Positions 42,347 to 52,009 of a DNA stretch of 64,000 nucleotides are shown one piece after another. Position numbers and translations under genes: made by a program. Source of the stretch: Roseateles depolymerans (GTDB lineage Bacteria; Pseudomonadota; Gammaproteobacteria; Burkholderiales; Burkholderiaceae_C); contig NZ_QUMT01000003.1 of assembly GCF_003387155.1 (NCBI RefSeq), forward strand, positions 62,001 through 126,000, in the 5' to 3' direction. The notes below the pieces were generated by a model that had not been told where the DNA came from, made no database searches, and worked only from the letters and a program-made list of their open reading frames with translations. Position 1 is the stretch's first letter; each line of letters starts with the position of its first letter.

Positions 42347-44293
42347 ATGTCCCGCTGCTTCCTGAGCGTCCGGCCCCGGGCCCGTGCGCTGCCTGCCTTC
42401 ACCTCTTCGACCGCTCTGTCTGCGCTGTTCTCCCTGCGGTCTCTCAGCGCCCTGACCCTCGCTGCGGTCGCCCCCGCGGCCCTGCTGGCCGCCGAGGCCC
42501 AGACCGCCCCGCCCCGCAAACTGGACGACATCACCGTCACCGGCTCACGCAGCCCCATGCGCCTGGCCGACGTGCTGGGCGACCTCACCCTCATCTCCCG
42601 CGACGACATTGAACGCCAAGGCTACGGCAGCCTGCCCGATCTGCTGCGCAACGTCGCCGGTCTGGAGATGTCCCGCAACGGCAGCGCCGGTGCCAACACC
42701 AGCCTCTACCTGCGCGGCGCCGAGACCCGGCACACCGTCGTGCTGATCGACGGGGTCCGCATCGACTCCCAGTCCAGCGGCGGTGCCGACTGGCAAACCC
42801 TGCCCCTGTCCCAGATCGACCGCGTGGAAGTGCTCAAGGGCCCGGCCAGCGCCCTGTATGGCTCCGACGCCATCGGCGGCGTGGTGCAGATCTTCACCCG
42901 CCGCGGCAACGGCCGCACCCAGGTGGAATTGGGCCTGGGCGGCGGCAACCTGGGCGCCAGCCGGGCCGATGCCAGCATCACCGGCGGCAGCCGACGTTTC
43001 GACTATGCCGCGTCGCTGGCCATGGACCGCGGCACCGGCTTCAACAGCTACGTGCGTACGGGCACCAGCAGCTCCAATCCGGACAAGGACGGCTGGCGCA
43101 ACTACAGCGGCAGCCTGCGCCTGGGCAGTTGGCTGAATGATGCCCATCGCATCGAAGCCGTGGCTTTCAAGAGCCGCACCAACAGCGGCTACGACGCCAG
43201 CCGCACCGCGGACGACCGCAACATCACCACCACCGAATCGGGCCGGCTGGCCTGGACCGGTGTCTGGTCGCCAGCGCTCTCCACCGACCTCAGCCTGTCT
43301 GAATCCCGCTCGGAACTGGAGACCGGCCCCACCTCGGTCTACCTGACCCGCACCCGGTTGCGCACTGCCACCTTGCAGGCGTTCTACCGGGTCGATGAAC
43401 ACCAGCAGATCAACGCGCTGCTGGAGCGGCGTGAAGACCAGCTGGACAACAGCGCCCTGGTCACCAACGGCAAGGACACCCGCTACGACAACGCCCTGGG
43501 CTTGAGCTACCTGCTCAAGGCCGGTGCGGCCAGCCTGCAGCTGCATGGCCGCCATGACGACGACCAGCAGTTCGGCGGCGTCAACACCGGCATCGCGGCG
43601 GCGGGTTATCAGCTGGGCGGTGGGTGGCGGGCGACCGCATCGGTGGGCAATGCCTTCCGCGCACCCACGCTGTATCAGCGCGGCAGCATCTATGGCCCCA
43701 ACCTGGCACTGCCAGGTGTGGAGGCCCTGCGGCCGGAGCGGGCTCACAACGCCGAGCTGGGACTGAATTGGACGGGTGCCGGCCACGAATTCGCCATCAC
43801 CACCTATCGCAACGAAGTGCGGGACCTGATCGCCTTTGGGGCCGCCGGCACCTGCCCGTCTTCCACCGGTTGCTACGGCAACATCGCCCAGGCCACGCTG
43901 CGGGGCACCAGCCTGAAAGCCGGCACGCAGCTGGGCCGGGTGCACCTGAGCGGTCATCTGGATCTCAGTGATCCCACCGACAACAGCACGGGCAACACCC
44001 TCGCACGTCGGGCCCGCCGCTTCGGGAGCCTGCGCGCTGACACCGACCTGGCCGCCTGGACCCTGGGCGCCACGCTGCAGGGCTCCGGCGAACGATGGAA
44101 CGATGCGGCCAACAAGACGCGCCTGGGCGGCTACGGCCTGGTGAACCTCGATGCCACCTGGCGTTTCACGTCGGACTGGCGCGTGCAGTTCAACCTGGAC
44201 AATGCCTTCAACCGCAGCTACCAGACGGCCACCTACTATGCGCAGGCGCCGCGCACCTGGATGGTGACGCTGCGCTACTCGCCGTCGTTCTGA
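42347..44293 (+). CDS. btuB: TonB-dependent vitamin B12 receptor BtuB
   Basis: 648 residues from the ATG at 42347. A long N-terminal leader (about 1-50, ending ALLAAEAQ) is the signal peptide, followed by a TonB-box-like LDDITVTGSR, the plug (SLPDLLRNVAGLEMSRNGSA, YLRGAETRHTVVLIDGVRI, ASALYGSDAIGGVVQIFTRR) and a 22-strand type barrel ending YSPSF. Its riboswitch and the btuFCD/cob genes downstream make a cobalamin substrate practically certain. Confidence 0.95.
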   Translation: MSRCFLSVRPRARALPAFTSSTALSALFSLRSLSALTLAAVAPAALLAAEAQTAPPRKLDDITVTGSRSPMRLADVLGDLTLISRDDIERQGYGSLPDLLRNVAGLEMSRNGSAGANTSLYLRGAETRHTVVLIDGVRIDSQSSGGADWQTLPLSQIDRVEVLKGPASALYGSDAIGGVVQIFTRRGNGRTQVELGLGGGNLGASRADASITGGSRRFDYAASLAMDRGTGFNSYVRTGTSSSNPDKDGWRNYSGSLRLGSWLNDAHRIEAVAFKSRTNSGYDASRTADDRNITTTESGRLAWTGVWSPALSTDLSLSESRSELETGPTSVYLTRTRLRTATLQAFYRVDEHQQINALLERREDQLDNSALVTNGKDTRYDNALGLSYLLKAGAASLQLHGRHDDDQQFGGVNTGIAAAGYQLGGGWRATASVGNAFRAPTLYQRGSIYGPNLALPGVEALRPERAHNAELGLNWTGAGHEFAITTYRNEVRDLIAFGAAGTCPSSTGCYGNIAQATLRGTSLKAGTQLGRVHLSGHLDLSDPTDNSTGNTLARRARRFGSLRADTDLAAWTLGATLQGSGERWNDAANKTRLGGYGLVNLDATWRFTSDWRVQFNLDNAFNRSYQTATYYAQAPRTWMVTLRYSPSF

Positions 44294-44328
44294 CCAGCAC
44301 CTCATCGGCATCCACAAGGACTTCATCC

Positions 44329-44886
44329 ATGGCGGCACATCAGCTCATCGTCGGGGGTCAGCGCAGCGGCAAGTCGCGGCATGCCGAGCGGCTGGCCTTG
44401 CAATGGGCGGCGACGCCCGGCCATCAGGTCAGCGTGCTGGCCACCGCGCAGGCCCACGACGACGAGATGCGGCAACGCATCCTGCGCCATCAGCAGGACC
44501 GGCCGGAAGGCTTCGACACCATCGAAGAGCCGCTGCATCTGTGTGAGGCGTTGCGGGCCCATGCGTCGCCGCGCCGCCTGCTGGTGGTGGACTGCCTGAC
44601 CCTGTGGCTGACCAACTGGCTGATGCCGATGAGCGGCGAGCCGCATCTGGAGGACTGGCGCACCGAATGCGCCGCCTTGCAGCAGCTGCTGCCCTCGCTC
44701 ACCTCGCCGGTGATCTTCGTGTCCAACGAGGTGGGCTGGGGGGTGATGCCCATGGGGCGCGAGGTGCGCGCTTATGTGGATGAACTCGGCCGTCTGAATC
44801 AGTTGATCGCGCGGCAGTGTGACCGGCTGACGCTGATGGTCGCGGGCCAGCCCTGGACCCAGCCGGTACAAAAGGATCTGGAATGA
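44329..44886 (+). CDS. cobU: Bifunctional adenosylcobinamide kinase / adenosylcobinamide-phosphate guanylyltransferase
   Basis: 185 residues from the ATG at 44329, 35 bases after btuB. P-loop GGQRSGKSRHAE (9-20), then VLATAQAHDDEMRQRILRHQ, CLTLWLTNWL and the VSNEVGWGVMPMGREVRAYV signature are textbook CobU/CobP. It phosphorylates adenosylcobinamide and adds GMP to form adenosylcobinamide-GDP. The btuF start overlaps its stop by four bases. Confidence 0.95.
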   Translation: MAAHQLIVGGQRSGKSRHAERLALQWAATPGHQVSVLATAQAHDDEMRQRILRHQQDRPEGFDTIEEPLHLCEALRAHASPRRLLVVDCLTLWLTNWLMPMSGEPHLEDWRTECAALQQLLPSLTSPVIFVSNEVGWGVMPMGREVRAYVDELGRLNQLIARQCDRLTLMVAGQPWTQPVQKDLE

Positions 44887-45854
44887 CTCGATGCCCTCTG
44901 GCCATGAGGATGCTGCTGGCGCCTGTTGCGCGTAGCGCTCTTGTTGCGCGTACGGCGCTGCTGGCCCTTCTGACCGCCGCCTCCGCGCACGCCACCGCCC
45001 TGCCGATCAAGGACGACCGCGGCGTCACCGTCGAGCTGACCGCCCCGCCCCGCCGCATCGTGAGCCTGCTGCCCTCGCTCACCGAAACCGTCTGCGACCT
45101 GGGCGACTGCGACAAGCTGGTCGGCGTGGACCGGTATTCCAACTATCCCGCCCGCATCCAGGCCCTGCCCAAGCTCGGCGGCCTGGACGACACCGCCATC
45201 GAAATGCTGGTGGCCCTCAAGCCCGACGTCGTGCTGCTGGGCGTCTCGGCCCGCGTCATCGACCGGCTGGAGTCGCTGGGCCTGAAGGTGGTGGCGCTGG
45301 AGCCGCGCAGCATGGCCGATGTGCAGCGCGTGCTGGGCAAGGTCGGCCAGGTGCTGGGCCGGACCGAAGAAGCGCGGCGGCTGTGGAACCGCATCGACGG
45401 CCACATCGCCCAGAGCGCGGCCTCCCTGCCGGCGTCCGCACGCGGCTTGAGCGTCTATTACGAGGTCGATGCCGGCCCTTACGGTGCAGGCAGCAGTTCC
45501 TTCATCGGCGAGATCCTCTCGCGCCTGGGCGCGCGCAACATCCTGCCGCCCGAGCTGGGTCCGTTCCCCAAGCTCAATCCTGAATACATCGTGCGGGCGG
45601 ACCCGCAGGTCATCATGGTGGGCCAGCGCAATGCCGTCGGGCTGCCGCAGCGTCCCGGCTGGGCCAGCATCCGCGCGGTGCGCCAGCAGAAGATCTGCGT
45701 CTGGGTGCCCGCCGAATCCGACGTCCTGGTGCGGCCCGGCCCGCGCATGTCGGAGGCCGCGGCGCTGATGGCCCGCTGCCTGAAGGAGGCTGCCGCCGGA
45801 CCGGTCCTGTGGCCTAGCGCGCCTTTTAATGCGCCGCCCGGAGGCATGCGCTGA
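44883..45854 (+). CDS. btuF: Periplasmic cobalamin-binding protein BtuF
   Basis: 323 residues. Signal peptide of about 36 residues (ending ASAHATALP), then the helical-backbone metal-receptor fold: PRRIVSLLPSLTETVCDLGD, VGVDRYSNYP, LKPDVVLLG, a long linking helix, and YEVDAGPYGAGSSSFIGEIL. It delivers cobalamin from BtuB to BtuCD. Overlaps cobU by four bases and btuC by one. Confidence 0.93.
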   Translation: MTRCPLAMRMLLAPVARSALVARTALLALLTAASAHATALPIKDDRGVTVELTAPPRRIVSLLPSLTETVCDLGDCDKLVGVDRYSNYPARIQALPKLGGLDDTAIEMLVALKPDVVLLGVSARVIDRLESLGLKVVALEPRSMADVQRVLGKVGQVLGRTEEARRLWNRIDGHIAQSAASLPASARGLSVYYEVDAGPYGAGSSSFIGEILSRLGARNILPPELGPFPKLNPEYIVRADPQVIMVGQRNAVGLPQRPGWASIRAVRQQKICVWVPAESDVLVRPGPRMSEAAALMARCLKEAAAGPVLWPSAPFNAPPGGMR

Positions 45855-46870
45855 TGCCGTCGATGGGCACACGCACCGCCGCCCAATTGCTGGGCCTGCT
45901 GCTGGTGGGCGCCTTGCTGCTGGCCCTGGGCCTGTGCGTCGGCAGCACCGGCTGGAGCCCGTGGTTCGGGGCAGAGGCGTTTCCGGACGACACGCTGCGG
46001 CAGATCCTCTGGGACATCCGCGCGCCCCGCTCCCTCGGCGCCTGGCTCGCCGGTGCGCTGCTGGGCCTGGCGGGCGCGATGGCGCAGGGGCTGTTCCGCA
46101 ATCCGCTGGCCGACCCCTACCTGCTGGGCTGCTCGGCCGGCGCATCGCTGGGCGTGGCCGCCTTGCTGTTTGCCATCGGCCTGTCGCCCACCGCCACCGC
46201 GCTGGCCCTGCGCATCGGCATGACCGGTGCGGCGTTCAGCGGCGCGGTGCTGGCGGTGGTGCTGTCGCTGGTGCTGGCCCGGGGCGTGGCGCATGGCCTG
46301 CGGCTGTTGCTGGCCGGCGTGGTGGTGGGCGTGGTGCTGGGCTCTGGCGCCGCGCTGCTCACGCTGATGAACCCGGATGCGCTGCGCGCCATGCAGGCCT
46401 TCATGCTGGGCAGCACAGGGTTTGTGAGCTGGAGCGCGGTGCAGGTGATGGCGCTGTCGCTGCTGGTGTGCCTGCTGGTGGGCCTGGGCTGCAGCCGGGC
46501 GCTGGATGCGCTGACGCTGGGGGAGGACACGGCCCGGTCGCTCGGCCAGAAGCTGTCGCTCATCCGTCTGCTGCTGATCGCCGCCCTGTCGCTGGCCACC
46601 GGGTCTGCGGTGGCGCAGTGCGGCCTGATTGCATTCGTGGGACTGATCGCGCCGCATCTCGTGCGCAGCTGGGGACCGACGCCGCACGGCGCGCTGCTGC
46701 TGCTGTCGCCGCTCACCGGGGGCGCGCTGCTGCTGGCGGCGGACATCGGCGCCCGCTGGGTGATCGCCCCGCAGGAGCTGCCGGTGGGCATCATCACTGC
46801 ACTGCTGGGCGGCAGCTACCTGCTGTGGCTGATGCACCGCCGCGGCAGCGTGCTGGGAGCGGCAAGATGA
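45854..46870 (+). CDS. btuC: Cobalamin ABC transporter permease BtuC (FecCD family)
   Basis: 338 residues, about ten membrane helices. FecCD markers: DIRAPRSLGAWLAGALLGLA, GLFRNPLADPYLLGCSAGAS, GLIAFVGLIAPHLVRSWG near the coupling helix, and ELPVGIITALLGGSYLLWLM. It forms the inner-membrane channel for B12 with BtuD. Starts in the btuF stop (TGATG) and overlaps btuD by four bases. Confidence 0.95.
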   Translation: MPSMGTRTAAQLLGLLLVGALLLALGLCVGSTGWSPWFGAEAFPDDTLRQILWDIRAPRSLGAWLAGALLGLAGAMAQGLFRNPLADPYLLGCSAGASLGVAALLFAIGLSPTATALALRIGMTGAAFSGAVLAVVLSLVLARGVAHGLRLLLAGVVVGVVLGSGAALLTLMNPDALRAMQAFMLGSTGFVSWSAVQVMALSLLVCLLVGLGCSRALDALTLGEDTARSLGQKLSLIRLLLIAALSLATGSAVAQCGLIAFVGLIAPHLVRSWGPTPHGALLLLSPLTGGALLLAADIGARWVIAPQELPVGIITALLGGSYLLWLMHRRGSVLGAAR

Positions 46871-47652
46871 TCCGCGCCCACAGCCTGTCGGGCGTGCCGC
46901 GGCTGCGCATCGAGCTGCGGTCGCTGTCCTTGGGCGACCGCGCGGTGCTGCATCCGTTGACACTCTCACCCGCCCCCGGTGAATGGATGGCGGTGGTCGG
47001 GCCCAATGGTGCGGGGAAGTCGCCCCTGCTGCGGGCCATGGCCGGGCTGCTGCCGTTTGACGGCACCTTGACGCTGGATGAGCGCGCCTGGTCCTCCTGG
47101 CCATCGCGGGAGCGGGCCCAGCACCTGGCCTGGCTGGGCCAACAGGAAACCACCGCTGAAGACCTGACCGCGCTGGACGTGGTGATGCTGGGCCGCCTGC
47201 CGCATCAGGCCTGGCTGGCGCCGGCGAGCGACGCGGACCGGGCCGCCGTGGAACAGGCCATGCAGCAGACGCAGAGCTGGGACTGGCGCCACCGCCCGCT
47301 GAGCCGGCTCTCCGGCGGCGAACGGCAGCGGGTGCTGCTGGCGCGGGCGCTGGCGGTGCAGTCCGGCCTGCTGCTGATGGATGAACCGCTGGCCCATCTG
47401 GATCCTCCCCATCAGAGCGACTGGGTGCGACTGGTGCGGGACCGCGTGGCCCAGGGCGGCGCCGTCGTCAGCGTGCTGCATGAGCTCAACATCGCGTTGC
47501 AGTCCGACCGACTGGTGGTGATGGCCGACGGCCGCATCGTCCACCAGGGTGCGCCTCACGATCCGGCCACCCATGCCGCGCTCCAGGAGGTGTTCCAGCA
47601 TCGGCTGATGATCCTGCAGGTGCAGGGACGCTGGGTGGCACTCAATGCGTAA
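46867..47652 (+). CDS. btuD: Cobalamin ABC transporter ATPase BtuD
   Basis: 261 residues from the ATG at 46867. Walker A GPNGAGKSPLL, with Pro where most ABC proteins have Thr after GKS; signature LSGGERQRVLLARAL, Walker B LLLMDEPLAHLD and switch VLHELN are intact. It energises BtuC. The signature and position leave no doubt of the role; the Pro may affect Mg-ATP binding slightly or be tolerated. A 102-base gap without visible signals separates it from cobB. Confidence 0.93.
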   Translation: MIRAHSLSGVPRLRIELRSLSLGDRAVLHPLTLSPAPGEWMAVVGPNGAGKSPLLRAMAGLLPFDGTLTLDERAWSSWPSRERAQHLAWLGQQETTAEDLTALDVVMLGRLPHQAWLAPASDADRAAVEQAMQQTQSWDWRHRPLSRLSGGERQRVLLARALAVQSGLLLMDEPLAHLDPPHQSDWVRLVRDRVAQGGAVVSVLHELNIALQSDRLVVMADGRIVHQGAPHDPATHAALQEVFQHRLMILQVQGRWVALNA

Positions 47653-47754
47653 TCAGCGGCACCAGCAGCATCGCAACGAGCGAGATCCTCAGCGGCCTCG
47701 CGTCGCGGGCAATGACCTGCCTTTGACGACATCACTCGCCGGATCAATCTTTCC

Positions 47755-49095
47755 ATGACCTGCCCCACTTTCCTGATCAGCGCACCGGCCTCCGGCCAGG
47801 GCAAGACGAGCATTACTGCGGCCATCGCTCGCTCCGCGGTTCGCCGCGGCCTTCGTGTGCGTGTGTTCAAGACCGGACCGGACTATCTCGACCCGATGGT
47901 GCTGGGCCGGGCCTGCGGGCATCCGGTGTATCAGCTCGATCTGTTCATGGGCGGCGAGGCGCATTGCCGCGCGCTGCTGGATGAAGCGCGCCGGCAGGCC
48001 GATCTGGTGCTGGTGGAAGGGGTGATGGGGCTGTTTGACGGCGCACCGAGCAGTGCCGATCTGGCGGCGCGTTTTGGCTTGCCGGTGCTGGTGGTGCTGG
48101 ACGCCTCCGGCATGGCGCAGACCTTTGCTGCGGTGGCCACGGGGCTGGCGCGTTTCCGGAGCGACCTGCGCGTGGCGGGCGTAGTGGCCAACCGTGTGGG
48201 CAGCGCGGCGCATGCCCGCATGGTGGCGGAGGGACTGCCGCCGGACCTGCCGCTGGTCGCCGCCTTGCAGCGGCAGGAAGCGCTGAGCCTGCCGGAGCGG
48301 CATCTGGGCCTGGTGCAGGCACTGGAGCTGGCGGATATCGATGCGCGCCTGGATGCCTGGGCGGATGCGTGGGAGGCCGGCGAAGCGCTGGGGCAGGGAC
48401 TCGAGTCGCTGGGAGCGCTGCATGCGACACCCAGTCAGGCGCGCCCTGCCGCGGCCAATGCTGTCAGCGCGCCAGCAGCACCGGAAGAGCGTCCCCTGCG
48501 CGGCCTGCGCATCGCCGTTGCCCAGGACGCCTGCTTCTCCTTCATCTACCCCGCCAACCTCGACTGCCTGCGAGACCTCGGGGCTGAGGTGCTGAGCTTC
48601 TCCCCGCTGGCCGGCGATCCGCTGCCCGACTGCGATGGCCTGTGGCTACCCGGCGGATATCCTGAACTGCACGCGCCCGCGTTGAAGGCTCATCCCAGCT
48701 TCTTCGAGAGCCTGCGGCAGCACCTCGCCGCCGGCCGGCCGCTGCTGGCCGAATGCGGCGGCATGCTGGTGCTGCTGGACCACCTGACCGATGCGGACGG
48801 CGTGGCCCACCCCATGGCCGCATTGATGCCTGGCAGCGCCCGGATGCAATCGCGCCTGGCCGCGCTGGGCTTGCAATCGGTGGACTGGCCCGAAGGCGCC
48901 CTGCGCGGACACAGCTTCCATTACTCCACCATGGAGACACCGCTGGTCCCGGTGGCGGTCGCCGCCAATCCCAACGGCGGGCGCACGGCGGAGCCGCTTT
49001 ATCAGCAGGGTGCGCTGCGGGCCAGCTACCTGCACCACTATTTCCCGTCGAACCCGACCGCAGTGGCCGCGTTTTTCCGCCCCCTCGCCCCATGA
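47755..49095 (+). CDS. cobB: Cobyrinate a,c-diamide synthase (CobB/CbiA)
   Basis: 446 residues. N-terminal ATP-binding domain with [20 protein letters not shown] (9-28), [17 protein letters not shown] and [11 protein letters not shown]-terminal class I glutamine amidotransferase domain with [10 protein letters not shown] and catalytic Cys in [11 protein letters not shown] (about 335), plus the late His in GHSFHYS. It amidates the a and c side chains of the corrin ring. A low-complexity linker (about 225-245) joins the domains. Early corrin-ring genes are not in the window. cobO starts in its stop. Confidence 0.94.
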   Translation: MTCPTFLISAPASGQGKTSITAAIARSAVRRGLRVRVFKTGPDYLDPMVLGRACGHPVYQLDLFMGGEAHCRALLDEARRQADLVLVEGVMGLFDGAPSSADLAARFGLPVLVVLDASGMAQTFAAVATGLARFRSDLRVAGVVANRVGSAAHARMVAEGLPPDLPLVAALQRQEALSLPERHLGLVQALELADIDARLDAWADAWEAGEALGQGLESLGALHATPSQARPAAANAVSAPAAPEERPLRGLRIAVAQDACFSFIYPANLDCLRDLGAEVLSFSPLAGDPLPDCDGLWLPGGYPELHAPALKAHPSFFESLRQHLAAGRPLLAECGGMLVLLDHLTDADGVAHPMAALMPGSARMQSRLAALGLQSVDWPEGALRGHSFHYSTMETPLVPVAVAANPNGGRTAEPLYQQGALRASYLHHYFPSNPTAVAAFFRPLAP

Positions 49096-49661
49096 ACATC
49101 GAACAACCCCCCGTCAATCGCGAACGCATCATTCCCACCGGTGAGCGTCGCGGACTCATCCTGGTCCACACCGGCAACGGCAAGGGCAAGAGCACGGCGG
49201 CCTTCGGCCTGGCACTGCGTGCCCATGGCCGCGGCAAGGCGGTGCGCATCTATCAGTTCATGAAGGTGCCCAGCGCCCGCTTCGGCGAACACCGCGTCTT
49301 CGAGACACTGGGCATTCCCATCGAAGGCCTGGGCGACGGCTTCTCCTGGAAGAGCAAGGACCTGGAGCATTCGGCCCAACTGGCCCGTGACGGCTGGGAA
49401 CGCGCCCGCGCGACGATCGAGGCCGGCGAGCATTTCCTGGTGGTGCTGGACGAGATCATGTACCCGCTGCGCTATGGCTGGCTGCCGCTGGAGCCGGTGC
49501 TGGAGACCCTGCGCCAGCGTCCGCCCCACGTGCATGTGGTGCTGACCGGGCGCAATGCGCCGCAGGAGCTGATCGACCTGGCAGACACCGTCACCGAGAT
49601 GGGCCAGGTGAAGCATCACTTCACCGCCGGGGTGCCGGCGCAACGCGGCATCGAGGACTGA
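49092..49661 (+). CDS. cobO: Cob(I)yrinic acid a,c-diamide adenosyltransferase (CobO/BtuR)
   Basis: 189 residues from the ATG at 49092, overlapping cobB by four bases. Family marks: [20 protein letters not shown] (P-loop), [26 protein letters not shown] and [23 protein letters not shown]. It adds the 5'-deoxyadenosyl group to cobalt of corrinoids, for both new synthesis and salvage. Length matches E. coli BtuR (196). Confidence 0.96.
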   Translation: MNIEQPPVNRERIIPTGERRGLILVHTGNGKGKSTAAFGLALRAHGRGKAVRIYQFMKVPSARFGEHRVFETLGIPIEGLGDGFSWKSKDLEHSAQLARDGWERARATIEAGEHFLVVLDEIMYPLRYGWLPLEPVLETLRQRPPHVHVVLTGRNAPQELIDLADTVTEMGQVKHHFTAGVPAQRGIED

Positions 49662-49670
49662 GGCCCCGCC

Positions 49671-50675
49671 ATGACGCTCCATGCGCTCCATGCGCTCCAT
49701 GCGCCGCTGTCACTGCTTACGCCGCTGAATGTGTCGCTGCCGCTGCTGCTCCCGCTCGCCATGCTGGTAGCCCTGGGAGTGGACCGCCTGCTGGGCGAGC
49801 CGCCGGTGAAGCTGCATCCAGTCGTCGGCATGGGGCGATATCTGGGCCTGTGGAGTGCATGGCTGACGTCGCTGCCGCCCCGAAAGGCCCTGGTGGCCGG
49901 TGCGGCGGCCTGGTTGCTGGGCGCTGTGGCGGTCGCCGCACTGGCGCTGCTGGTCGAGCAGGCCGTGTGGACGCTGCTCCAGCCGTGGCGCGGCACGGCG
50001 GCACTGCTGGCTGCGAGCGGGGTTCTGGGGCTGCTGCTCAAGCCGATGCTGGCCTGGCGCATGCTGCGCGAAGAAGTGGCGGCCGTGGAGACGCAACTGG
50101 ACCGGTCGCTGGACGACGGGCGCCAGCAGCTGTCACGGCTGGTGAGCCGGGACACGACGGTGCTCAACGCCACCGAGGTGCGCGAGACCGCCATCGAAAC
50201 CCTGGCCGAGAACCTCAACGATTCGGTGGTGGCGCCGCTGTTCTGGTTTGCCATCGCGGGTCTGCCGGGCGCAGCGGTCTACCGCTTCGCCAACACGGCT
50301 GATGCGATGTGGGGCTATCGCGGCCAATGGGAATGGGCCGGCAAATGGGCGGCGCGGGTGGATGACCTGCTGTCGTGGGTGCCGGCACGTCTGACGGGTC
50401 TGGCGCTGCTCGCCGGGCGCCCGATGCTGCTGGGTCCGCTGTTGCGCGAAGCCGGCCGCACGCCGTCTCCCAACGGCGGCTGGCCGATGGGCGCCATGGC
50501 GTTGCGACTGGATCGTCGCCTGAGCAAGCCGGGTCACTATCAGCTGCATGAGGGCGGCACCGCCGTACAGCCCGGCGACATGGCCACAGCGCAGCGCCTG
50601 GCGTCGCGCGCGCTGTGGGGCTGCGTGCTGGCGCTAGCACTGCTGGCAGCCGGCGCGAGGGGAGGCTTGACGTGA
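49671..50675 (+). CDS. cbiB: Adenosylcobinamide-phosphate synthase (CbiB; CobD in Pseudomonas naming)
   Basis: 334 residues. Membrane protein with the CbiB marks VDRLLGEPPVKLHPVVGMGR, VSRDTTVLNATEVRETAIET, ENLNDSVVAPLFWFAIAGLPG, YRFANTADAMWGYRG and the end GALGMALRLD-like MGAMALRLDRRLSKPG. It attaches aminopropanol phosphate (or aminopropanol) to adenosylcobyric acid. The first codons contain three near-identical ctccatgcg units (HALHALHA). Overlaps the next gene by four bases. Confidence 0.95.
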   Translation: MTLHALHALHAPLSLLTPLNVSLPLLLPLAMLVALGVDRLLGEPPVKLHPVVGMGRYLGLWSAWLTSLPPRKALVAGAAAWLLGAVAVAALALLVEQAVWTLLQPWRGTAALLAASGVLGLLLKPMLAWRMLREEVAAVETQLDRSLDDGRQQLSRLVSRDTTVLNATEVRETAIETLAENLNDSVVAPLFWFAIAGLPGAAVYRFANTADAMWGYRGQWEWAGKWAARVDDLLSWVPARLTGLALLAGRPMLLGPLLREAGRTPSPNGGWPMGAMALRLDRRLSKPGHYQLHEGGTAVQPGDMATAQRLASRALWGCVLALALLAAGARGGLT

Positions 50676-52009
50676 CCGACACAACACAGCCGCAGACTCA
50701 GATACCGGAACACGGCGGCACTGATGCAGGCCCTGCCGTGACCTGCGATTTTTCGACCAATGCGCATCCGTTGGGCCCGCCTCCCGCGGTGCTGGATGCC
50801 GTGCTGGCCGCGGACCGCCAGCGGTATCCCGACCCCAGCTACAGCGCCCTGCGCCAACACCTGTCGGACTGGCATGGCGTCGCGGCCGAGCGGGTGCTGC
50901 CGACAGCGGGAGGCGCGGAGGCCATCCGCCGGATCACGCTCGCGGCGATGCTGGCCGGCGTGCGCCGGGTCTGCGTGCCGCAGCCCGGGTTCGGGGACTA
51001 TGCGGCAGCCGCGCAGGCGCTGGGCCTGACGGTGGTGCCCTGCTTGGATGCCGACGCGATGGTCCGCGCCATGGACGTACCCTGCCTCGTCTGGATCTGC
51101 GACCCCAACAATCCGACCGGTCGCACGCTGGCTGCGTCCGAGTGGGCCGCGATCGACAACGCCCGTCAGCGCTCCGGCAGCCGGGTGGTGGTGGACCAGG
51201 CCTATGAGCCGCTGCGTCTGCACGGGGCTTCTTCGATACCGCCGAGCCTGACGGACCAAGTGTGGCGGCTGATCTGCCCCAACAAGGCACTGGGCCTGAC
51301 CGGTGTTCGCGCCGCCTATCTCCTGGCGCCGGTACAGGATGACTGGCGGGATCGACTCGTTGCGCTCGCGGCCAGCTGGGTGCTGTCGGCCGAGGGTGAG
51401 GCGCTGCTCAGGGCCTGGGCGCAGAGCGAGGTGCAGGACGAATTGGCCGATTCTCACGCGCTGCTGCGCGACTGGGTGCAGGAGCAGCAAGGCCGTCTGG
51501 CGTCCTGGGGCTTCGACGTGATGCCCGGCAGCGTCACGCCTTTCTGGATGGCGCGCCTGCCGGAGCTGGGGGCGGACAGCGAGTTGGATCCTGAGCTGGA
51601 CCTTGATCTGGATCTCGGTTCAACGCGGCGGAAGATGGCTCCCATAGAGCCCACTCGCACCAGCGGGACCGGTCAACAAAAGCTGGAAGCTGCACACGCT
51701 CTGCAAGCTGCCGGGTCAACGGTTGCAACAGGCATCACCGTGTTCCCGGTGATGCCTCACACGCCCCCCGCCACCCCAGCAGCCCTGCTGGCCGCCTTGC
51801 GTCATCACGGCATCAAGCTGCGGGACGCGACCAGCTTCGGCTTTCCCGGCTGGGTGCGCCTGTCGGTGCAGACGCCCGCTTCCCAGATGGCCCTGCTCAC
51901 AGCGCTGCATCAGGTGCTGGGCCCCCATCACGTCGTGCGGCGGCGCTCGCCGGCGGACATGCCGTCCTTGCTGCCCTTGCCCCCCGCTTCCCAACAGGAT
52001 CCCCAGTGA
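50672..52009 (+). CDS. cobD: Threonine-phosphate decarboxylase (CobD of Salmonella; CobC of Pseudomonas)
   Basis: 445 residues from a GTG at 50672 with GGGGAGG upstream; the family is about 330-365. Fold-type I PLP enzyme: FSTNAHPLGPPPAVLDAV, a turn around YPDPSYSALRQHL, TAGGAEAIRRI, WICDPNNPTGRTL, VVVDQAYEPLR and the PLP Lys in ICPNKALGLTGVRAAYLL. It gives aminopropanol phosphate for CbiB, its upstream partner. An inserted stretch at about 302-355 (an Asp/Leu run, ELDPELDLDLDLG, then TSGTGQQKLEAAHALQAAG) explains the extra length. The last 25 residues are Pro/Ser-rich. Confidence 0.9.
   Translation: MTDTTQPQTQIPEHGGTDAGPAVTCDFSTNAHPLGPPPAVLDAVLAADRQRYPDPSYSALRQHLSDWHGVAAERVLPTAGGAEAIRRITLAAMLAGVRRVCVPQPGFGDYAAAAQALGLTVVPCLDADAMVRAMDVPCLVWICDPNNPTGRTLAASEWAAIDNARQRSGSRVVVDQAYEPLRLHGASSIPPSLTDQVWRLICPNKALGLTGVRAAYLLAPVQDDWRDRLVALAASWVLSAEGEALLRAWAQSEVQDELADSHALLRDWVQEQQGRLASWGFDVMPGSVTPFWMARLPELGADSELDPELDLDLDLGSTRRKMAPIEPTRTSGTGQQKLEAAHALQAAGSTVATGITVFPVMPHTPPATPAALLAALRHHGIKLRDATSFGFPGWVRLSVQTPASQMALLTALHQVLGPHHVVRRRSPADMPSLLPLPPASQQDPQ

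Noticed and set aside
42545-44338. 597-residue minus-strand open frame opposite btuB
   Set aside because: Antisense shadow; btuB has receptor motifs, a riboswitch and an operon context.
45479-47104. 541-residue Gln/Arg/His-rich minus-strand frame across btuF-btuC-btuD
   Set aside because: Spans several real genes in opposite sense and has low-complexity shadow composition.
49671-49705. Triple ctccatgcg repeat at the start of cbiB as a phase-variation tract
   Set aside because: The unit is nine bases, so slippage keeps the frame; only three units.
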